The notes beneath the pieces were generated by a model. That model was not told where the DNA came from and did no database searches. It was given only the letters and a program-made list of their open reading frames with translations. From assembly GCA_018267195.1 (NCBI GenBank), contig JAFDYY010000005.1, positions 24,225-88,224 of the forward strand: a stretch of DNA of 64,000 nucleotides, given 5' to 3'. A program made the position numbers and the translations under genes. Shown piece by piece: positions 44,273 through 53,245 of the stretch; position 1 is the first letter of the stretch, and every line of letters begins with the position of its first letter. The stretch comes from Bacteroidota bacterium. Its GTDB lineage: Bacteria; Bacteroidota; Bacteroidia; Cytophagales; Cyclobacteriaceae.

Positions 44273-45916
44273 ATGAAGAAGAAAATTATTATAGGGAGTG
44301 TAGTGGTTTTAGGAGCGGTTTGTTTATCCTTTACTCCTCCGGTCGACCGATTCTTTGAAATTGCTAAAAATCTGGAAATCTTCTCAGCCCTATTTAAAGA
44401 GGTAAATGCCCTGTATGTAGATGATACTAACCCCAACCGCATGGTACGCAACGGCATAGATGCCATGCTCAGTTCGCTCGATCCATATACCAACTATATT
44501 CCCGAAGACGAAGTAGAAGATTACCGTACGTTAAACACCGGGCAATATGGGGGGATCGGTGCCTCTACCATCAATCTGGGCAACCGCATTGTGGTAAATA
44601 TGATTTTTGAAAATTACCCGGCTTATAAAAATGGTTTAAAAATAGGTGATGAAATCATAAAAATTAATGATCTCGAATTATCCAAACTAACCGTGGATGA
44701 ATCGAACCGGTTAATGAAGGGGCAAGTGGGCACTGTTGTAAAAATCAGTGTGAAAAGATTTAACCACGATCATCTGATTGATCTCGAATTCAAACGTGAA
44801 AAAATAAAAATCAACATTGTTCCCTACTTTGGAATGATCACCGGTACCGATGTGGGGTTTATTCAACTGACCGAATTTACGAACGAGTGTAGCCGCGAAT
44901 TAAAAAAAGGAATTCAATCGCTGAAAGACCAGGGAGCCAAGAAACTGATTTTGGATTTACGCGGAAACCCGGGCGGGCATTTAAACGAAGCCATTGATAT
45001 CTGCAATTTTTTTATTGCTAAAAATAAACTGGTCGTAACCACCAAAGGCAAAAGCGAACAGCACAATTACGAAACGCAAAATAACCCGCTGGATGAGACC
45101 CTTCCCCTCATTGTGTTAATTAACCGAGGAAGTGCTTCCGCTTCGGAAATTGTAGCGGGTACTTTGCAGGATTACGACCGGGCCGTTATTATGGGCGAAC
45201 GATCTTATGGAAAAGGCCTGGTACAAATGGGAAAACCGTTTATCTATAATTCGTATATCAAAATTACTACGGCAAAATACTATACGCCAAGCGGAAGATG
45301 CATACAAGTGCTCGACTACTCGCATCGGAGAGCAGACGGCAGCGTAGCATCGGTGCCCGATTCTATCAAAAAACAGTTTAAAACTTTGCGCGGCCGGTCT
45401 GTGTACGATGGCGGAGGTATTGATCCCGATATTATTTACGACAAAGCTGCTTCCTCTGAGTATGTAGCTGCTCTGGTTAGACAGGGATACCTTTTTGATT
45501 ATGCCACCCAATACGCAGCCACTCATCCGGCCATCGCCTTGCCCAGAAATTTTTCGCTCACGCCAGCCGACTATCAGGCATTTATGAATTGGGTTGGCAA
45601 CAAGAAAATAATTTATCAAACTAAAGTAGAAAATGATTTAAAAGAATTGGAAGAAATGGCCACCCGCGAGCAGTATCTTCCTGTTATCCGGGAAGAATTG
45701 GCTGAGATACATAAAAAACTGGCCAATACGCATAAGGAAAACCTGACTACATACAAAGATTTAATACAAGCTGCCTTAGAGCAGGAAATTGTTTCTCGTT
45801 ATTATTTTGAAAAAGGAGCAGCCGAATTTGTTACCAGCCACGATGTCGAGGTAACCAAAGCGGTTAGTGTGCTTACCGACACTACCCTCTACAAAAAGAT
45901 ATTAGGCGAACCTTAA
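44273..45916 (+). CDS. S41-family carboxy-terminal processing protease
   Basis: The 547-residue protein begins with a membrane anchor or signal (KKKIIIGSVVVLGAVCLSF), followed by a helical region, a PDZ domain (residues about 90-170, with GIGASTINLGNRIV and IGDEIIKINDLEL), and the S41 catalytic domain with KLILDLRGNPGG, the Ser nucleophile in RGSASASEIVAG, and the general-base Lys in ERSYGKGLVQ. Such C-terminal processing peptidases work in the periplasm on envelope proteins or tagged substrates. A long helical C-terminal extension (about residues 430-547) is present. ATG 44273 is chosen; the upstream extension is not signal-like. Confidence 0.93.
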   Translation: MKKKIIIGSVVVLGAVCLSFTPPVDRFFEIAKNLEIFSALFKEVNALYVDDTNPNRMVRNGIDAMLSSLDPYTNYIPEDEVEDYRTLNTGQYGGIGASTINLGNRIVVNMIFENYPAYKNGLKIGDEIIKINDLELSKLTVDESNRLMKGQVGTVVKISVKRFNHDHLIDLEFKREKIKINIVPYFGMITGTDVGFIQLTEFTNECSRELKKGIQSLKDQGAKKLILDLRGNPGGHLNEAIDICNFFIAKNKLVVTTKGKSEQHNYETQNNPLDETLPLIVLINRGSASASEIVAGTLQDYDRAVIMGERSYGKGLVQMGKPFIYNSYIKITTAKYYTPSGRCIQVLDYSHRRADGSVASVPDSIKKQFKTLRGRSVYDGGGIDPDIIYDKAASSEYVAALVRQGYLFDYATQYAATHPAIALPRNFSLTPADYQAFMNWVGNKKIIYQTKVENDLKELEEMATREQYLPVIREELAEIHKKLANTHKENLTTYKDLIQAALEQEIVSRYYFEKGAAEFVTSHDVEVTKAVSVLTDTTLYKKILGEP

Positions 45917-45940
45917 TCTGCAGCCTCATTACCAATAAAG

Positions 45941-46375
45941 TTACTTTTCAATTGCTTCGCAAGCCAAAGCAATTTGTATTGACCACGAACTGGTATAAAC
46001 CACAGCTATCTTTTGCTGGTCTGTATCGGTTATCCACTCGGGGTTGTTCAGTTGCTTACGAGCATTCCAAGAATACGAGCCTTGATTATCTTGTGTGCAT
46101 TTTACCGTAGCCTTACCCGAAAACCGAAAACCATCTGGTGCTTTAATAGACAGGATTGTACCCTTTAAACAAAACTTATCATCGAGGCATTTACAATCTG
46201 CTGTCGGCAGGCACGCTACATCGTGCAATTCCGGTGTTTGCTTAGCCTCTCCCATTACCGAAATAATTTTTCTCGGCTTGTACTCATGGTTAAGGTTAAC
46301 AACAGGAGTTGCTTTGGGGTGACAGGCAACAAACAGCACGATAGTAAATAGAAATCTAATAACTCTTGCTTCCAT
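45941..46375 (-). CDS. Small putative lipoprotein with conserved cysteines
   Basis: The 144-residue product has a short lipoprotein-like signal (RFLFTIVLFVAC; Cys near residue 18), followed by a PKATPV linker. A Cys-rich middle (CLPTADCKCLDDKFC) and two later Cys residues suggest disulfides or a metal site. It ends in a predicted helix/strand mix (VVYTSSWSIQIALACEAIEK). It is convergent with the S41 protease gene (24-bp gap). Function unknown and no family recognised. Confidence 0.68.
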   Translation of the reverse strand: MEARVIRFLFTIVLFVACHPKATPVVNLNHEYKPRKIISVMGEAKQTPELHDVACLPTADCKCLDDKFCLKGTILSIKAPDGFRFSGKATVKCTQDNQGSYSWNARKQLNNPEWITDTDQQKIAVVYTSSWSIQIALACEAIEK

Positions 46376-46583
46376 GTGGTAAAGATTATTTCTTTACCGA
46401 AGTACGTTTTAACAATGCGGTCATCCTATACTAAAAACTTAGTATTTTTCTGTCGCCCACCTCATTTGTTAAGAATCTGTATAAACTGAAGGGAGATTTT
46501 TTTCGTTTTTGGTAAATTTCTTACATCAAACGCATCTAAAAGATCAATTCCATTACCTTAGAAAAACCTAAACTCAAAAACTG

Positions 46584-47216
46584 TTGTACAAAATCCTCAT
46601 CTGCGAAGATCATGAGGTTGTGGTGGAGGGTGTTAAAATGATGCTGGCAGGCCAAGATGAATTCTTGCTTAGCGGCCATGCTGCTACCTATACCCAACTA
46701 CAGCCATTACTTCTGCACGAAGCCCCGTCTATCCTTCTGCTCGATCTTAACCTGAAAAAAGAAGACGGCTTTTCTATCCTGTTAAAACTTAAAGAAAATA
46801 ATACCAACATAAAAGTGCTCATTTTTACTATGTATGAAGAAGCTTATCTGATTGAAAAGGCACGGAAGCTTGGGGCAAATGGTTTTTTATTGAAAAACAT
46901 GGCTCATGGCGAACTGGTGAAAGCCCTCCGTCACGTATCGAATTCGGAAGAGTTTTATCTTCAATCAAACCTGAAAGGCCAGCAACAGCAAGAAATGGCA
47001 TTACGCGATCAGTTTGTAGAAAAAATGCAGTTAACGCCACGCGAAATAGATATTATACGGCTTGTAGCTATGGGCAAATCGGCTAAAGAAATGGGGGATG
47101 AACTTTTTCTAAGCATTCACACCGTGGATACCCACAGGCGCAATATTATTAGTAAACTCAAATTAAAAAATATTGCCGACTTGGCCCGCTTTGCTGTAGA
47201 AAACCACTTACTCTAA
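46584..47216 (+). CDS. LuxR/NarL-family response regulator
   Basis: The 210-residue regulator has a receiver domain (residues 1-120: ICEDHEVV acidic pair, phospho-acceptor Asp54 in ILLLDLNLKKEDG, the Thr in VLIFTMYEE, and the Lys in GFLLKNMAHGE) and a C-terminal LuxR-type helix-turn-helix (LTPREIDIIRLVAMGKSAKEM, then LFLSIHTVDTHRRNI). It uses a TTG start; no ATG gives the conserved KILICEDHE start. The histidine kinase gene follows 52 bp later, so they form a two-component pair. Confidence 0.92.
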   Translation: MYKILICEDHEVVVEGVKMMLAGQDEFLLSGHAATYTQLQPLLLHEAPSILLLDLNLKKEDGFSILLKLKENNTNIKVLIFTMYEEAYLIEKARKLGANGFLLKNMAHGELVKALRHVSNSEEFYLQSNLKGQQQQEMALRDQFVEKMQLTPREIDIIRLVAMGKSAKEMGDELFLSIHTVDTHRRNIISKLKLKNIADLARFAVENHLL

Positions 47217-47268
47217 TTACTTAAAAGTAAGTATAGGGCATGGCAACTTATTTAAGTTTATTGTACAG

Positions 47269-49119
47269 GTGAAAGCCCTCCTCTCTCTCATTTTAGGTAC
47301 GGTTATATTACACAGCCCATTGCTCGCACGAGAGCAGGCCGACACCATTTATTTTGACGGAACCCAGAGCAGTATTCCAATCAATGCATCCATTCGGTAT
47401 TTTAGCTCTCCTTCGGATATGAACATAGATTCGGCCTGGCATATTATAAAAAATAGTAACCAGATAAAGCGCAATCCTCCTATCAATTTTGGTATTGTAA
47501 ATGGTTTTTTTTGGCTTGCCTTAACTATAAAAAATACAACTAACCAAAATCAAAATCTGTATTTAAAAATTAAGCAGCCACATCTTTACCAGGTCTATTT
47601 CTTTCAGGTAAACCGCAACCCGGAATTTCTTTATAAGGGAGGAATGTATTTCCCCTTTAATATGCGACCTGTACCCGTTCGCTATTTTGCATTCCCCCTC
47701 CATTGCCCCGCAGGTGCCTACTATACTGCACTAATCAAGATACACCACGTAAATAGCCTCTCTATCCCGGCATACCTTGAAACGGAGAGAGAATTGCTAG
47801 TTTCCAACTACCGGCAAAATCTGGGATGGGGATTTTGGGTAGGTTTTATTTTTTTTAACTCATTATTTGCGCTGATGGGGTGGATCGTGATACGAAGGAG
47901 TGTCTTTTTCTGGTATTTTTTATACATGTTGTGTGTGGTGCTTTTCGGCCTAACAGAACAAGGGTATAGTTTCCAGTTTGTCTTCCCTGACCGACCCGAG
48001 TTTTCTACCGTATCTATTATAGGTACCGGTATTTTGCTCTCCGCACTCATGATCAAGTTTACCCAATCTCTCTTAGAAACAAAAAAATATCTACCCTGGA
48101 GCAACCGCCTTATCAACGCCATTATCACTCTCATTCTTTCTATGATTGCTTTAGGGATTATAGCGCCTCATTTTATGTTTCGTATTACCCCATGGCTTTT
48201 GCCCTTTCTAAATGGGGTGATGTTGTTCTCGCTTGCGCTCGTGGCTTATATCGGCATCCAATCACTAAAAACGAATCGAACAGTTGCCTTGTTTTATCTC
48301 ATAGCCTATACGGTAATCGTGCTGTGTTCTACATTTACTATTTTAGATGTAGCATTTGGTCTGTTCGATTATTTTGGCCCCAATCTTATTCTACTTGGAT
48401 ACCTCGCAGAAGCCCTCTTGCTAAGCATAGCCATTGCCCTGTTCTTTCATCGGATAAATACGGAACGATTGCATCTCTCCGCTAAGGTAACCACCCAGCA
48501 AAAAGAAATGTACCAGCAATATATTTCGGGAATAGAAAAGGAACGCTCGCGAATTGCCGGAGAGCTGCACGATGACGTAGGAAGCCGGCTCAGTTTTTTA
48601 AAACGGCTAATACAAAATCAACAAGAACAATCCAAAAAGGCAGTAGATCAACTCGATGTACTAATTAACGATATACGAAAATTGTCGCACGATCTCGCCC
48701 CGCCTATTGCCCACATATCCGGGCTTGCTCCGTTATTAGAAAAATTAGTAAGCGACCAGCGCAAAGTATCGGGACTGGATTTAAAACTACAGATTCACAA
48801 TTTTACCGATAACCTCAGCCCATTTCAAATTCAGCAGATATACCGCATCGTGCAAGAAGCTTTGAGTAATATTATAAACCACTCTAAGGCTAAACAGGGG
48901 TACGTTCAAATATTTGGTCATGAAAAATATTTAGACCTGATGATTGAAGATAACGGGAAAGGATTTGAACCTTCTACACAAGATGGCTTTGGCTTAAGTC
49001 AAATGCGTATCCGCACCGACAGTTTAAGTGGCCGTATCGAAATAAACAGCCATCCCGGTAAGGGTACAATTATTCTGGTGCAGGTTCCTTTTAGTGAGCC
49101 GGTTATAGATTTTGCTTAA
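47269..49119 (+). CDS. 7TM-DISM sensor histidine kinase (HisKA_3)
   Basis: The 616-residue protein has a signal peptide, an extracellular 7TMR-DISM extracellular domain 2-like sensor (about residues 30-165; GFFWLALTIKNTT), seven membrane segments (about 180-405), a linker helix, then a HisKA_3 dimerisation domain with the phospho-acceptor His434 in RSRIAGELHDDVGSRLS, and a HATPase_c domain with an N box (VQEALSNIINHSKAKQG) and a G1 motif (IEDNGKGF, GFGLSQMRIR). The ligand is unknown; DISM sensors often bind carbohydrates or surface cues. It uses a GTG start. The cognate regulator is encoded just upstream. Its 3-prime end overlaps the HIT gene by 17 bp. Confidence 0.92.
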   Translation: MKALLSLILGTVILHSPLLAREQADTIYFDGTQSSIPINASIRYFSSPSDMNIDSAWHIIKNSNQIKRNPPINFGIVNGFFWLALTIKNTTNQNQNLYLKIKQPHLYQVYFFQVNRNPEFLYKGGMYFPFNMRPVPVRYFAFPLHCPAGAYYTALIKIHHVNSLSIPAYLETERELLVSNYRQNLGWGFWVGFIFFNSLFALMGWIVIRRSVFFWYFLYMLCVVLFGLTEQGYSFQFVFPDRPEFSTVSIIGTGILLSALMIKFTQSLLETKKYLPWSNRLINAIITLILSMIALGIIAPHFMFRITPWLLPFLNGVMLFSLALVAYIGIQSLKTNRTVALFYLIAYTVIVLCSTFTILDVAFGLFDYFGPNLILLGYLAEALLLSIAIALFFHRINTERLHLSAKVTTQQKEMYQQYISGIEKERSRIAGELHDDVGSRLSFLKRLIQNQQEQSKKAVDQLDVLINDIRKLSHDLAPPIAHISGLAPLLEKLVSDQRKVSGLDLKLQIHNFTDNLSPFQIQQIYRIVQEALSNIINHSKAKQGYVQIFGHEKYLDLMIEDNGKGFEPSTQDGFGLSQMRIRTDSLSGRIEINSHPGKGTIILVQVPFSEPVIDFA

Positions 49120-49495
49120 TTACCTCCAGCGTTTTGTTAAACTCATCTTTACTGAGTTTTAATTTTGGGTTGGCAAAATTGATATCGTCCATCGAATTCA
49201 TAGGCACCAAATGCAGATGGGCGTGCGGTACTTCAAAACCAATCACAGCCACTCCTACTCGTTTACAATGTGTGGACTTTTTAATAGCTGAGGCTACACG
49301 CTTCGCAAATACTATCATTGCAGCCAGAGAAGAATCTTCTACATCAAAAAAATAATCTACTTCTTTCTTGGGCACAATTAAAGTATGGCCGATGGCAAGC
49401 GGATTGATGTCGAGAAAAGCAATGAAGGTATCATCTTCGGCAACGATGTATCCGGGAATTTCCCGATTAATAATTTTTGTAAAAATAGAAGACAT
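49103..49495 (-). CDS. HIT-family nucleotide-binding protein
   Basis: The 130-residue product is a histidine-triad protein, a family of nucleotide hydrolases or transferases acting on AMP-containing substrates. It starts MSSIFTKIINREIPGYIVAEDD and contains ILIVPKKE-type beta strands; the triad is in PHAHLHLVP near residues 95-103. Length is normal for a bacterial HIT protein. ATG 49495 is chosen over 49513, which would overlap the greA end. The gene follows greA with a 10-bp gap, so it is probably co-transcribed. Confidence 0.93.
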   Translation of the reverse strand: MSSIFTKIINREIPGYIVAEDDTFIAFLDINPLAIGHTLIVPKKEVDYFFDVEDSSLAAMIVFAKRVASAIKKSTHCKRVGVAVIGFEVPHAHLHLVPMNSMDDINFANPKLKLSKDEFNKTLEVIKQNL

Positions 49496-49505
49496 ACGCT
49501 TCCGG

Positions 49506-49979
49506 TTATCCAATATTTACCACTTCAAATTCCATTTCGCCAGCCGGTGTCTTTACTTTTGCCACATCGCCCTTTTTCTTTCCGAGCAGGCCTTTGCCAA
49601 TGGGCGATTGGGTAGATATTTTTCCGGCTTTTAAATCGGCTTCTTCTTCACTTACCAGTGTATAAGTTACGGAGGCTCCGTTTTTTTTGTTCTTAATGGT
49701 TACCTTAGAAAGAATAGAAACCATGGAAGTATCAATTTTAGATTCGTCTATCAGGCGGGCATTGCTCACCAGGTCTTCCAGTTTGGCAATCTTAGCTTCC
49801 AAATGGCCTTGCGCATCTTTGGCGGCATCGTACTCGGCATTCTCGCTCAGGTCGCCTTTATCGCGGGCTTCCGCAATTTGTTTAGCGATATCGGCCCGGC
49901 CTTTTGTTTTGAGATGATTTAATTCATTTGTGATTTTATCCAAGCCCTCTTTGGTATAATAAGAAATTTTTTTGCTCAT
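49506..49979 (-). CDS. greA: Transcript cleavage factor GreA
   Basis: GreA rescues backtracked RNA polymerase by promoting transcript cleavage. The 157-residue product has the N-terminal coiled coil (ISYYTKEGLDKITNELNHLK, with DKGDLSENAEYDAAKDAQG containing the acidic pair at its tip) and a C-terminal globular domain (ISTQSPIGKGLLGKKKGDVAKV). Length is typical. ATG 49979 is chosen because MSKKISYYT is the usual start; the frame to 50060 would run through the terminator of the upstream gene. Confidence 0.95.
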   Translation of the reverse strand: MSKKISYYTKEGLDKITNELNHLKTKGRADIAKQIAEARDKGDLSENAEYDAAKDAQGHLEAKIAKLEDLVSNARLIDESKIDTSMVSILSKVTIKNKKNGASVTYTLVSEEEADLKAGKISTQSPIGKGLLGKKKGDVAKVKTPAGEMEFEVVNIG

Positions 49980-50014
49980 AATTTTTTTCAGTTCGTAAAT
50001 ATTTTCGGCTTCAC

Positions 50015-50054
50015 AAAAAATAAAAACAACGGCTTCTGCATGAGAAGCCGTTGT
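50015..50054 (-). terminator. Rho-independent terminator of the pentapeptide gene
   Basis: ACAACGGCTTCT (50026-50037) pairs perfectly with AGAAGCCGTTGT (50043-50054) across a 5-nt loop. On the minus strand it is followed by a T-rich tract (complement of 50015-50025). It sits 39 bp after the pentapeptide gene's stop and 47 bp before greA. Confidence 0.88.
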
Positions 50055-50092
50055 TGGCACAAAGATAATTTTTTATATCCGTATTACAAAAA

Positions 50093-50935
50093 TCAATGCC
50101 CTACCAATTCGGGTATCAGCCCTTTTACTTCTTGTAATAAAGCCTCATCAAACTTAGCCAGGTACAGCGTTTTTGCTTTGGCTAATTGATCGATGGTGAG
50201 CCCCTTGGCTCCGCGCAAATCGGCCTTATACAAACTGGCGTTTTCAAAATCGGCTCCCATTAAATAGCTGTTTTGCAGATTAGCCTCCATCAGGTAGGCA
50301 TTTTTAAAACTTGTTTTTATAAGAAATGTATTTTCAAAATTAGCTTTAATTAAAAAAGCATCATTGAAATTAGCTCCGCTGGCATACGCCCCTTTTAAGT
50401 TCGCCTGATTTAAGTTTGAATTTTCGAAATTGGTTTGATTTAACCGGGTGTTTTCCAAACACGTTTCAATCAACGAGGAGTTGGAAACATCGGCCGAATT
50501 AAGATTGGACGAGTGTAAGTTTACGTGGCTGAGGTTGGTGCGGATGAGATGGCAGTTAACCAGATTAATCTCATATATTTTATGGCGATTTAGCCTTTTA
50601 ATATTTCCTACCGTACGGAAAGCAGCTTCTTCCGATTCCCATAATCGAAAATCGTCAATCTCATCTTTATAGGTGCGGATGCGCTGACGGACTTCTCCGT
50701 TTTGGTTAAGCCAAAAAATCAAGATACCGATTACCGCAATATCGAAGATCATGCCATGAGCTTGCGACATAATCTGTCCGAAAAAGCTATGAAAGTCTTC
50801 AATGTAATAAGGTAAACTTAAGCTCAGCACCACCACGGTAACACCGAGCAATACCAACGAGCTGGTGAGTAATGGTCTTTCAACGATCTCATCAAATTTA
50901 TCTTTGAGTCGCTGCCCGATGCCTTTTTTTTCCAT
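50093..50935 (-). CDS. Membrane-anchored pentapeptide-repeat protein
   Basis: The 280-residue protein has two N-terminal membrane segments (about residues 22-42 and 57-78), a short charged linker, then about 110 residues of pentapeptide repeats with A(D/N)LXX-type pattern (NLSHVNLHSSNLNSADVSNS, NLNQANLKGAYASGANFND, NLQNSYLMGADFENASLYKA), which fold as a right-handed quadrilateral helix. A C-terminal helical tail follows. The role is unknown; in other proteins the fold mimics DNA or mediates protein contacts, and here the fusion to membrane helices suggests a membrane scaffold. ATG 50935 is used in preference to the adjacent GTG 50938. Confidence 0.85.
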   Translation of the reverse strand: MEKKGIGQRLKDKFDEIVERPLLTSSLVLLGVTVVVLSLSLPYYIEDFHSFFGQIMSQAHGMIFDIAVIGILIFWLNQNGEVRQRIRTYKDEIDDFRLWESEEAAFRTVGNIKRLNRHKIYEINLVNCHLIRTNLSHVNLHSSNLNSADVSNSSLIETCLENTRLNQTNFENSNLNQANLKGAYASGANFNDAFLIKANFENTFLIKTSFKNAYLMEANLQNSYLMGADFENASLYKADLRGAKGLTIDQLAKAKTLYLAKFDEALLQEVKGLIPELVGH

Positions 50936-51049
50936 CACAAAAAAATCAATTCAAAATATAAGTTACCATTTCAAAAGCAAAATTAAAAATCGATCAGTTG
51001 CCAATCTTTATCACTTTTGCGGGAGATATTACATTCGTTGGGGGAGTTT

Positions 51050-52405
51050 TCACAACAATACATGTACGGTAAGAAAATAGATCGTAAGCCCTAGCAGATC
51101 GCTGGCCGTGGTAATAAAGGGCCCCGAAGCCAATGCGGGGTTAAAGCCCAGCCGGTTGATTAACAGGGGGGTAATCGTACCCACAAATGAGGAGAACATA
51201 ACCACGCAAAACAAGGCAAAGGACACGACTACAGAAAGCCGGTTATTATTGAAAAACAGAGAGGTTGAGCCCAGTACAATCAAGGAAAGCAATAAGGCAT
51301 TTAGAAGAGCTACATAAAGCGTTTTTATCAGCCTTTGCGTCATGCCTTCTTCCAGGTAGCCCGGATTGGCCAAACTCTGCACCACCAACCCGGACGATTG
51401 TATGCCTACATTTCCGCCTGTAGCCTGAATAAGTGGTACAAAAAAGGCGATGGCTGTAATTTTTGTCAATTCATGTTCAAAAAAACCCATAAATCTTGCA
51501 CTGAGCATTCCACCAAAAATACCGATGAGCAACCACGGAAGGCGGGCTCTAACATTTTTCAACAAGGTATCATCTTCTTCTACATCTTCGGTAATACCGC
51601 TCATGAGTTGGCGTTCTTCTTCTGCCTGATCGGAAATAACATCCACCACATCGTCAATCGTAATGCGGCCTACCAATTGCCCTTGCACATTTACTACTGG
51701 CACCGATTCCAAATCGTATTTCCGCATGATTTCAGCCACTTCGCGCTCTTCCATATACGTTTCTACCGGCATAACATCGTCCTCGCAAATATCTTTTACT
51801 AAAGTTTTAGGGTCGGAAATAATTAGTTTTTGCAACGGCACCATCCCCAGCAGTTTATCTTTTTCATCTACTACCCAGGCCGTATAAAACTTACCTACCG
51901 TTTCGGCTTGTTTTCGGATTTCATCAATACACTCTACCACTGTCCAAGTGGCGCGAACGCGGATCAGTTCTTTGGCCATCAGGCCGCCAGCCACGTGTTC
52001 ATCGTAACGCAAAAGATCTATTACTTGCGATTTTAAATCGGTATCAAGATTTCCAATAATCTCTTCGCTGGTTTTAATGGGGAGTTCATTCAAAATATCG
52101 GCTGCGTCATCCGACTCTAATTGGTTAATGATCTCAGACAGTTCGGTAGCCGAATAAATGGACAGAAAACTTTTGCGAGTTTCCGTATCCAGGTCATTAA
52201 TAATCTGAGCCCTTGTCGCTACGGAAAGCATATCCAACACGTACTTTGATTCTTCGCTGTTAAACTCATAGAGCAGCGTAGTAATGTCGGCCGGGTTTAC
52301 TTCTTCCAAACTGGAAGAAATAAATTTTTTATCATGCTCGTTCAGCGCACGCTGAAAGCGGTCATGAAATTCTTGGGTTAATTCAAATTTAGTAATCGGC
52401 TCCAC
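51050..52405 (-). CDS. mgtE: Magnesium transporter MgtE
   Basis: MgtE is a Mg2+-gated channel for magnesium uptake. The 451-residue product shows the superhelical N domain (NPADITTLLYEFNSEE, ESDDAADILNELP), tandem CBS domains (about residues 135-255; MAKELIRVRATWTVVE, and VVNVQGQLVGRITIDDVVD) and five C-terminal membrane helices with the conserved FVPLIQATGGNVGIQSS pore signature. Length is normal. Its start lies inside the last codons of rsmA (17-bp overlap), so the two are translated from one transcript. Confidence 0.95.
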   Translation of the reverse strand: MEPITKFELTQEFHDRFQRALNEHDKKFISSSLEEVNPADITTLLYEFNSEESKYVLDMLSVATRAQIINDLDTETRKSFLSIYSATELSEIINQLESDDAADILNELPIKTSEEIIGNLDTDLKSQVIDLLRYDEHVAGGLMAKELIRVRATWTVVECIDEIRKQAETVGKFYTAWVVDEKDKLLGMVPLQKLIISDPKTLVKDICEDDVMPVETYMEEREVAEIMRKYDLESVPVVNVQGQLVGRITIDDVVDVISDQAEEERQLMSGITEDVEEDDTLLKNVRARLPWLLIGIFGGMLSARFMGFFEHELTKITAIAFFVPLIQATGGNVGIQSSGLVVQSLANPGYLEEGMTQRLIKTLYVALLNALLLSLIVLGSTSLFFNNNRLSVVVSFALFCVVMFSSFVGTITPLLINRLGFNPALASGPFITTASDLLGLTIYFLTVHVLL

Positions 52406-53171
52406 GCTGCATTTCTATTTCAGTAGTCAATGAAATAAAATTTTCTACACTCAATTGCTCGGCACGCTTGTCCATAAAAGGGCTTAGCAGAACCGAACCC
52501 GGTAAATTTAATGGTTTGAGTGCGTTGCGCAATGTTTTCCTCCGGTTTTGAAAAGCCTGTTTTACTACTTTACGGAAAAGGCTTTCATCGCAGGGCAACT
52601 GTTTCCGGTTGTTACGCACCAGCCGGATTACGGCCGACATTACTTTAGGGGGCGGATAAAAAACACCGGGCGGCACTTTAAATTTTGATTCAATCGTATA
52701 AAAAGTTTGAAGCAACACGCTCAAAATTCCATACATCTTGCTTCCCTCCTTTTCGGCTAGCCGGTCGGCCACTTCTTTTTGCAACATGCACACCACCTGA
52801 TCTACTTTTTCGTGGTGATTTAATATCTTAAAAAAAATCTGCGAAGAAATATTGTACGGAAAATTTCCAATGATATGGATTTTTTCGGGTGTTAACAGAT
52901 CCACATCCATTTTAATAAAATCGCCTTCAAAAATTTTTTCGCGAAGGGATGCAAAATGTTCTTTCAGGTACGCTACCGATTCCCGGTCTATTTCAGAAAG
53001 GTACAGATCTACTTCCGGCCGTTGCACGAGGAAGCCCGTTAATACGCCCGTACCAGGGCCAATTTCAAGCACAACCGATCGTTGGGTTAATTGCAGAACC
53101 TCTACAATTTTAGCCGCAATATTCTGGTCCTTAAGAAAATGCTGACCAAGAAATTTTTTAGGACGAACCAC
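52389..53171 (-). CDS. rsmA: 16S rRNA dimethyladenosine transferase
   Basis: RsmA (KsgA) dimethylates two adjacent adenines near the 3-prime end of 16S rRNA during small-subunit assembly. The 260-residue product has the N-terminal KKFLGQHFLKD motif, SAM motif I VLEIGPGTGVLT, and the catalytic GNFPYNISSQIFFK with the N-F-P-Y motif. The start is GTG at 53171, which fits the MVRPKKFLGQ start. It is divergent from pdxA and overlaps mgtE. Confidence 0.95.
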   Translation of the reverse strand: MVRPKKFLGQHFLKDQNIAAKIVEVLQLTQRSVVLEIGPGTGVLTGFLVQRPEVDLYLSEIDRESVAYLKEHFASLREKIFEGDFIKMDVDLLTPEKIHIIGNFPYNISSQIFFKILNHHEKVDQVVCMLQKEVADRLAEKEGSKMYGILSVLLQTFYTIESKFKVPPGVFYPPPKVMSAVIRLVRNNRKQLPCDESLFRKVVKQAFQNRRKTLRNALKPLNLPGSVLLSPFMDKRAEQLSVENFISLTTEIEMQRGADY

Positions 53172-53229
53172 GCAATATTAAAAACCCAAAATTCAAGATT
53201 CAAAATTGAATTAGCTAACTTGTACCCTT

Positions 53230-53237
53230 TAATTTTG
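53230..53237 (+). promoter_or_regulatory. TAnnTTTG promoter box for pdxA
   Basis: TAATTTTG matches the -7 element, 8 nt before ATG 53246. A TTG at 53206-53208 is 21 bp upstream of the box, slightly longer than the usual spacing. Confidence 0.45.
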
Positions 53238-53245
53238 ATTTTCTA

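Noticed and set aside
43966..44493. Minus-strand frame of 175 codons over the small gene and the S41 protease start
   Set aside because: It is antisense to two better-supported plus-strand genes and has no motif; its composition is that of a shadow frame.
45116..45619. Minus-strand frame of 167 codons inside the S41 protease gene
   Set aside because: It is antisense to the catalytic domain of the protease and has no recognisable protein features.
49980..50060. N-terminal extension of greA to a start at 50060
   Set aside because: It would translate the terminator hairpin of the upstream gene, and MSKKISYYT is a standard GreA start.
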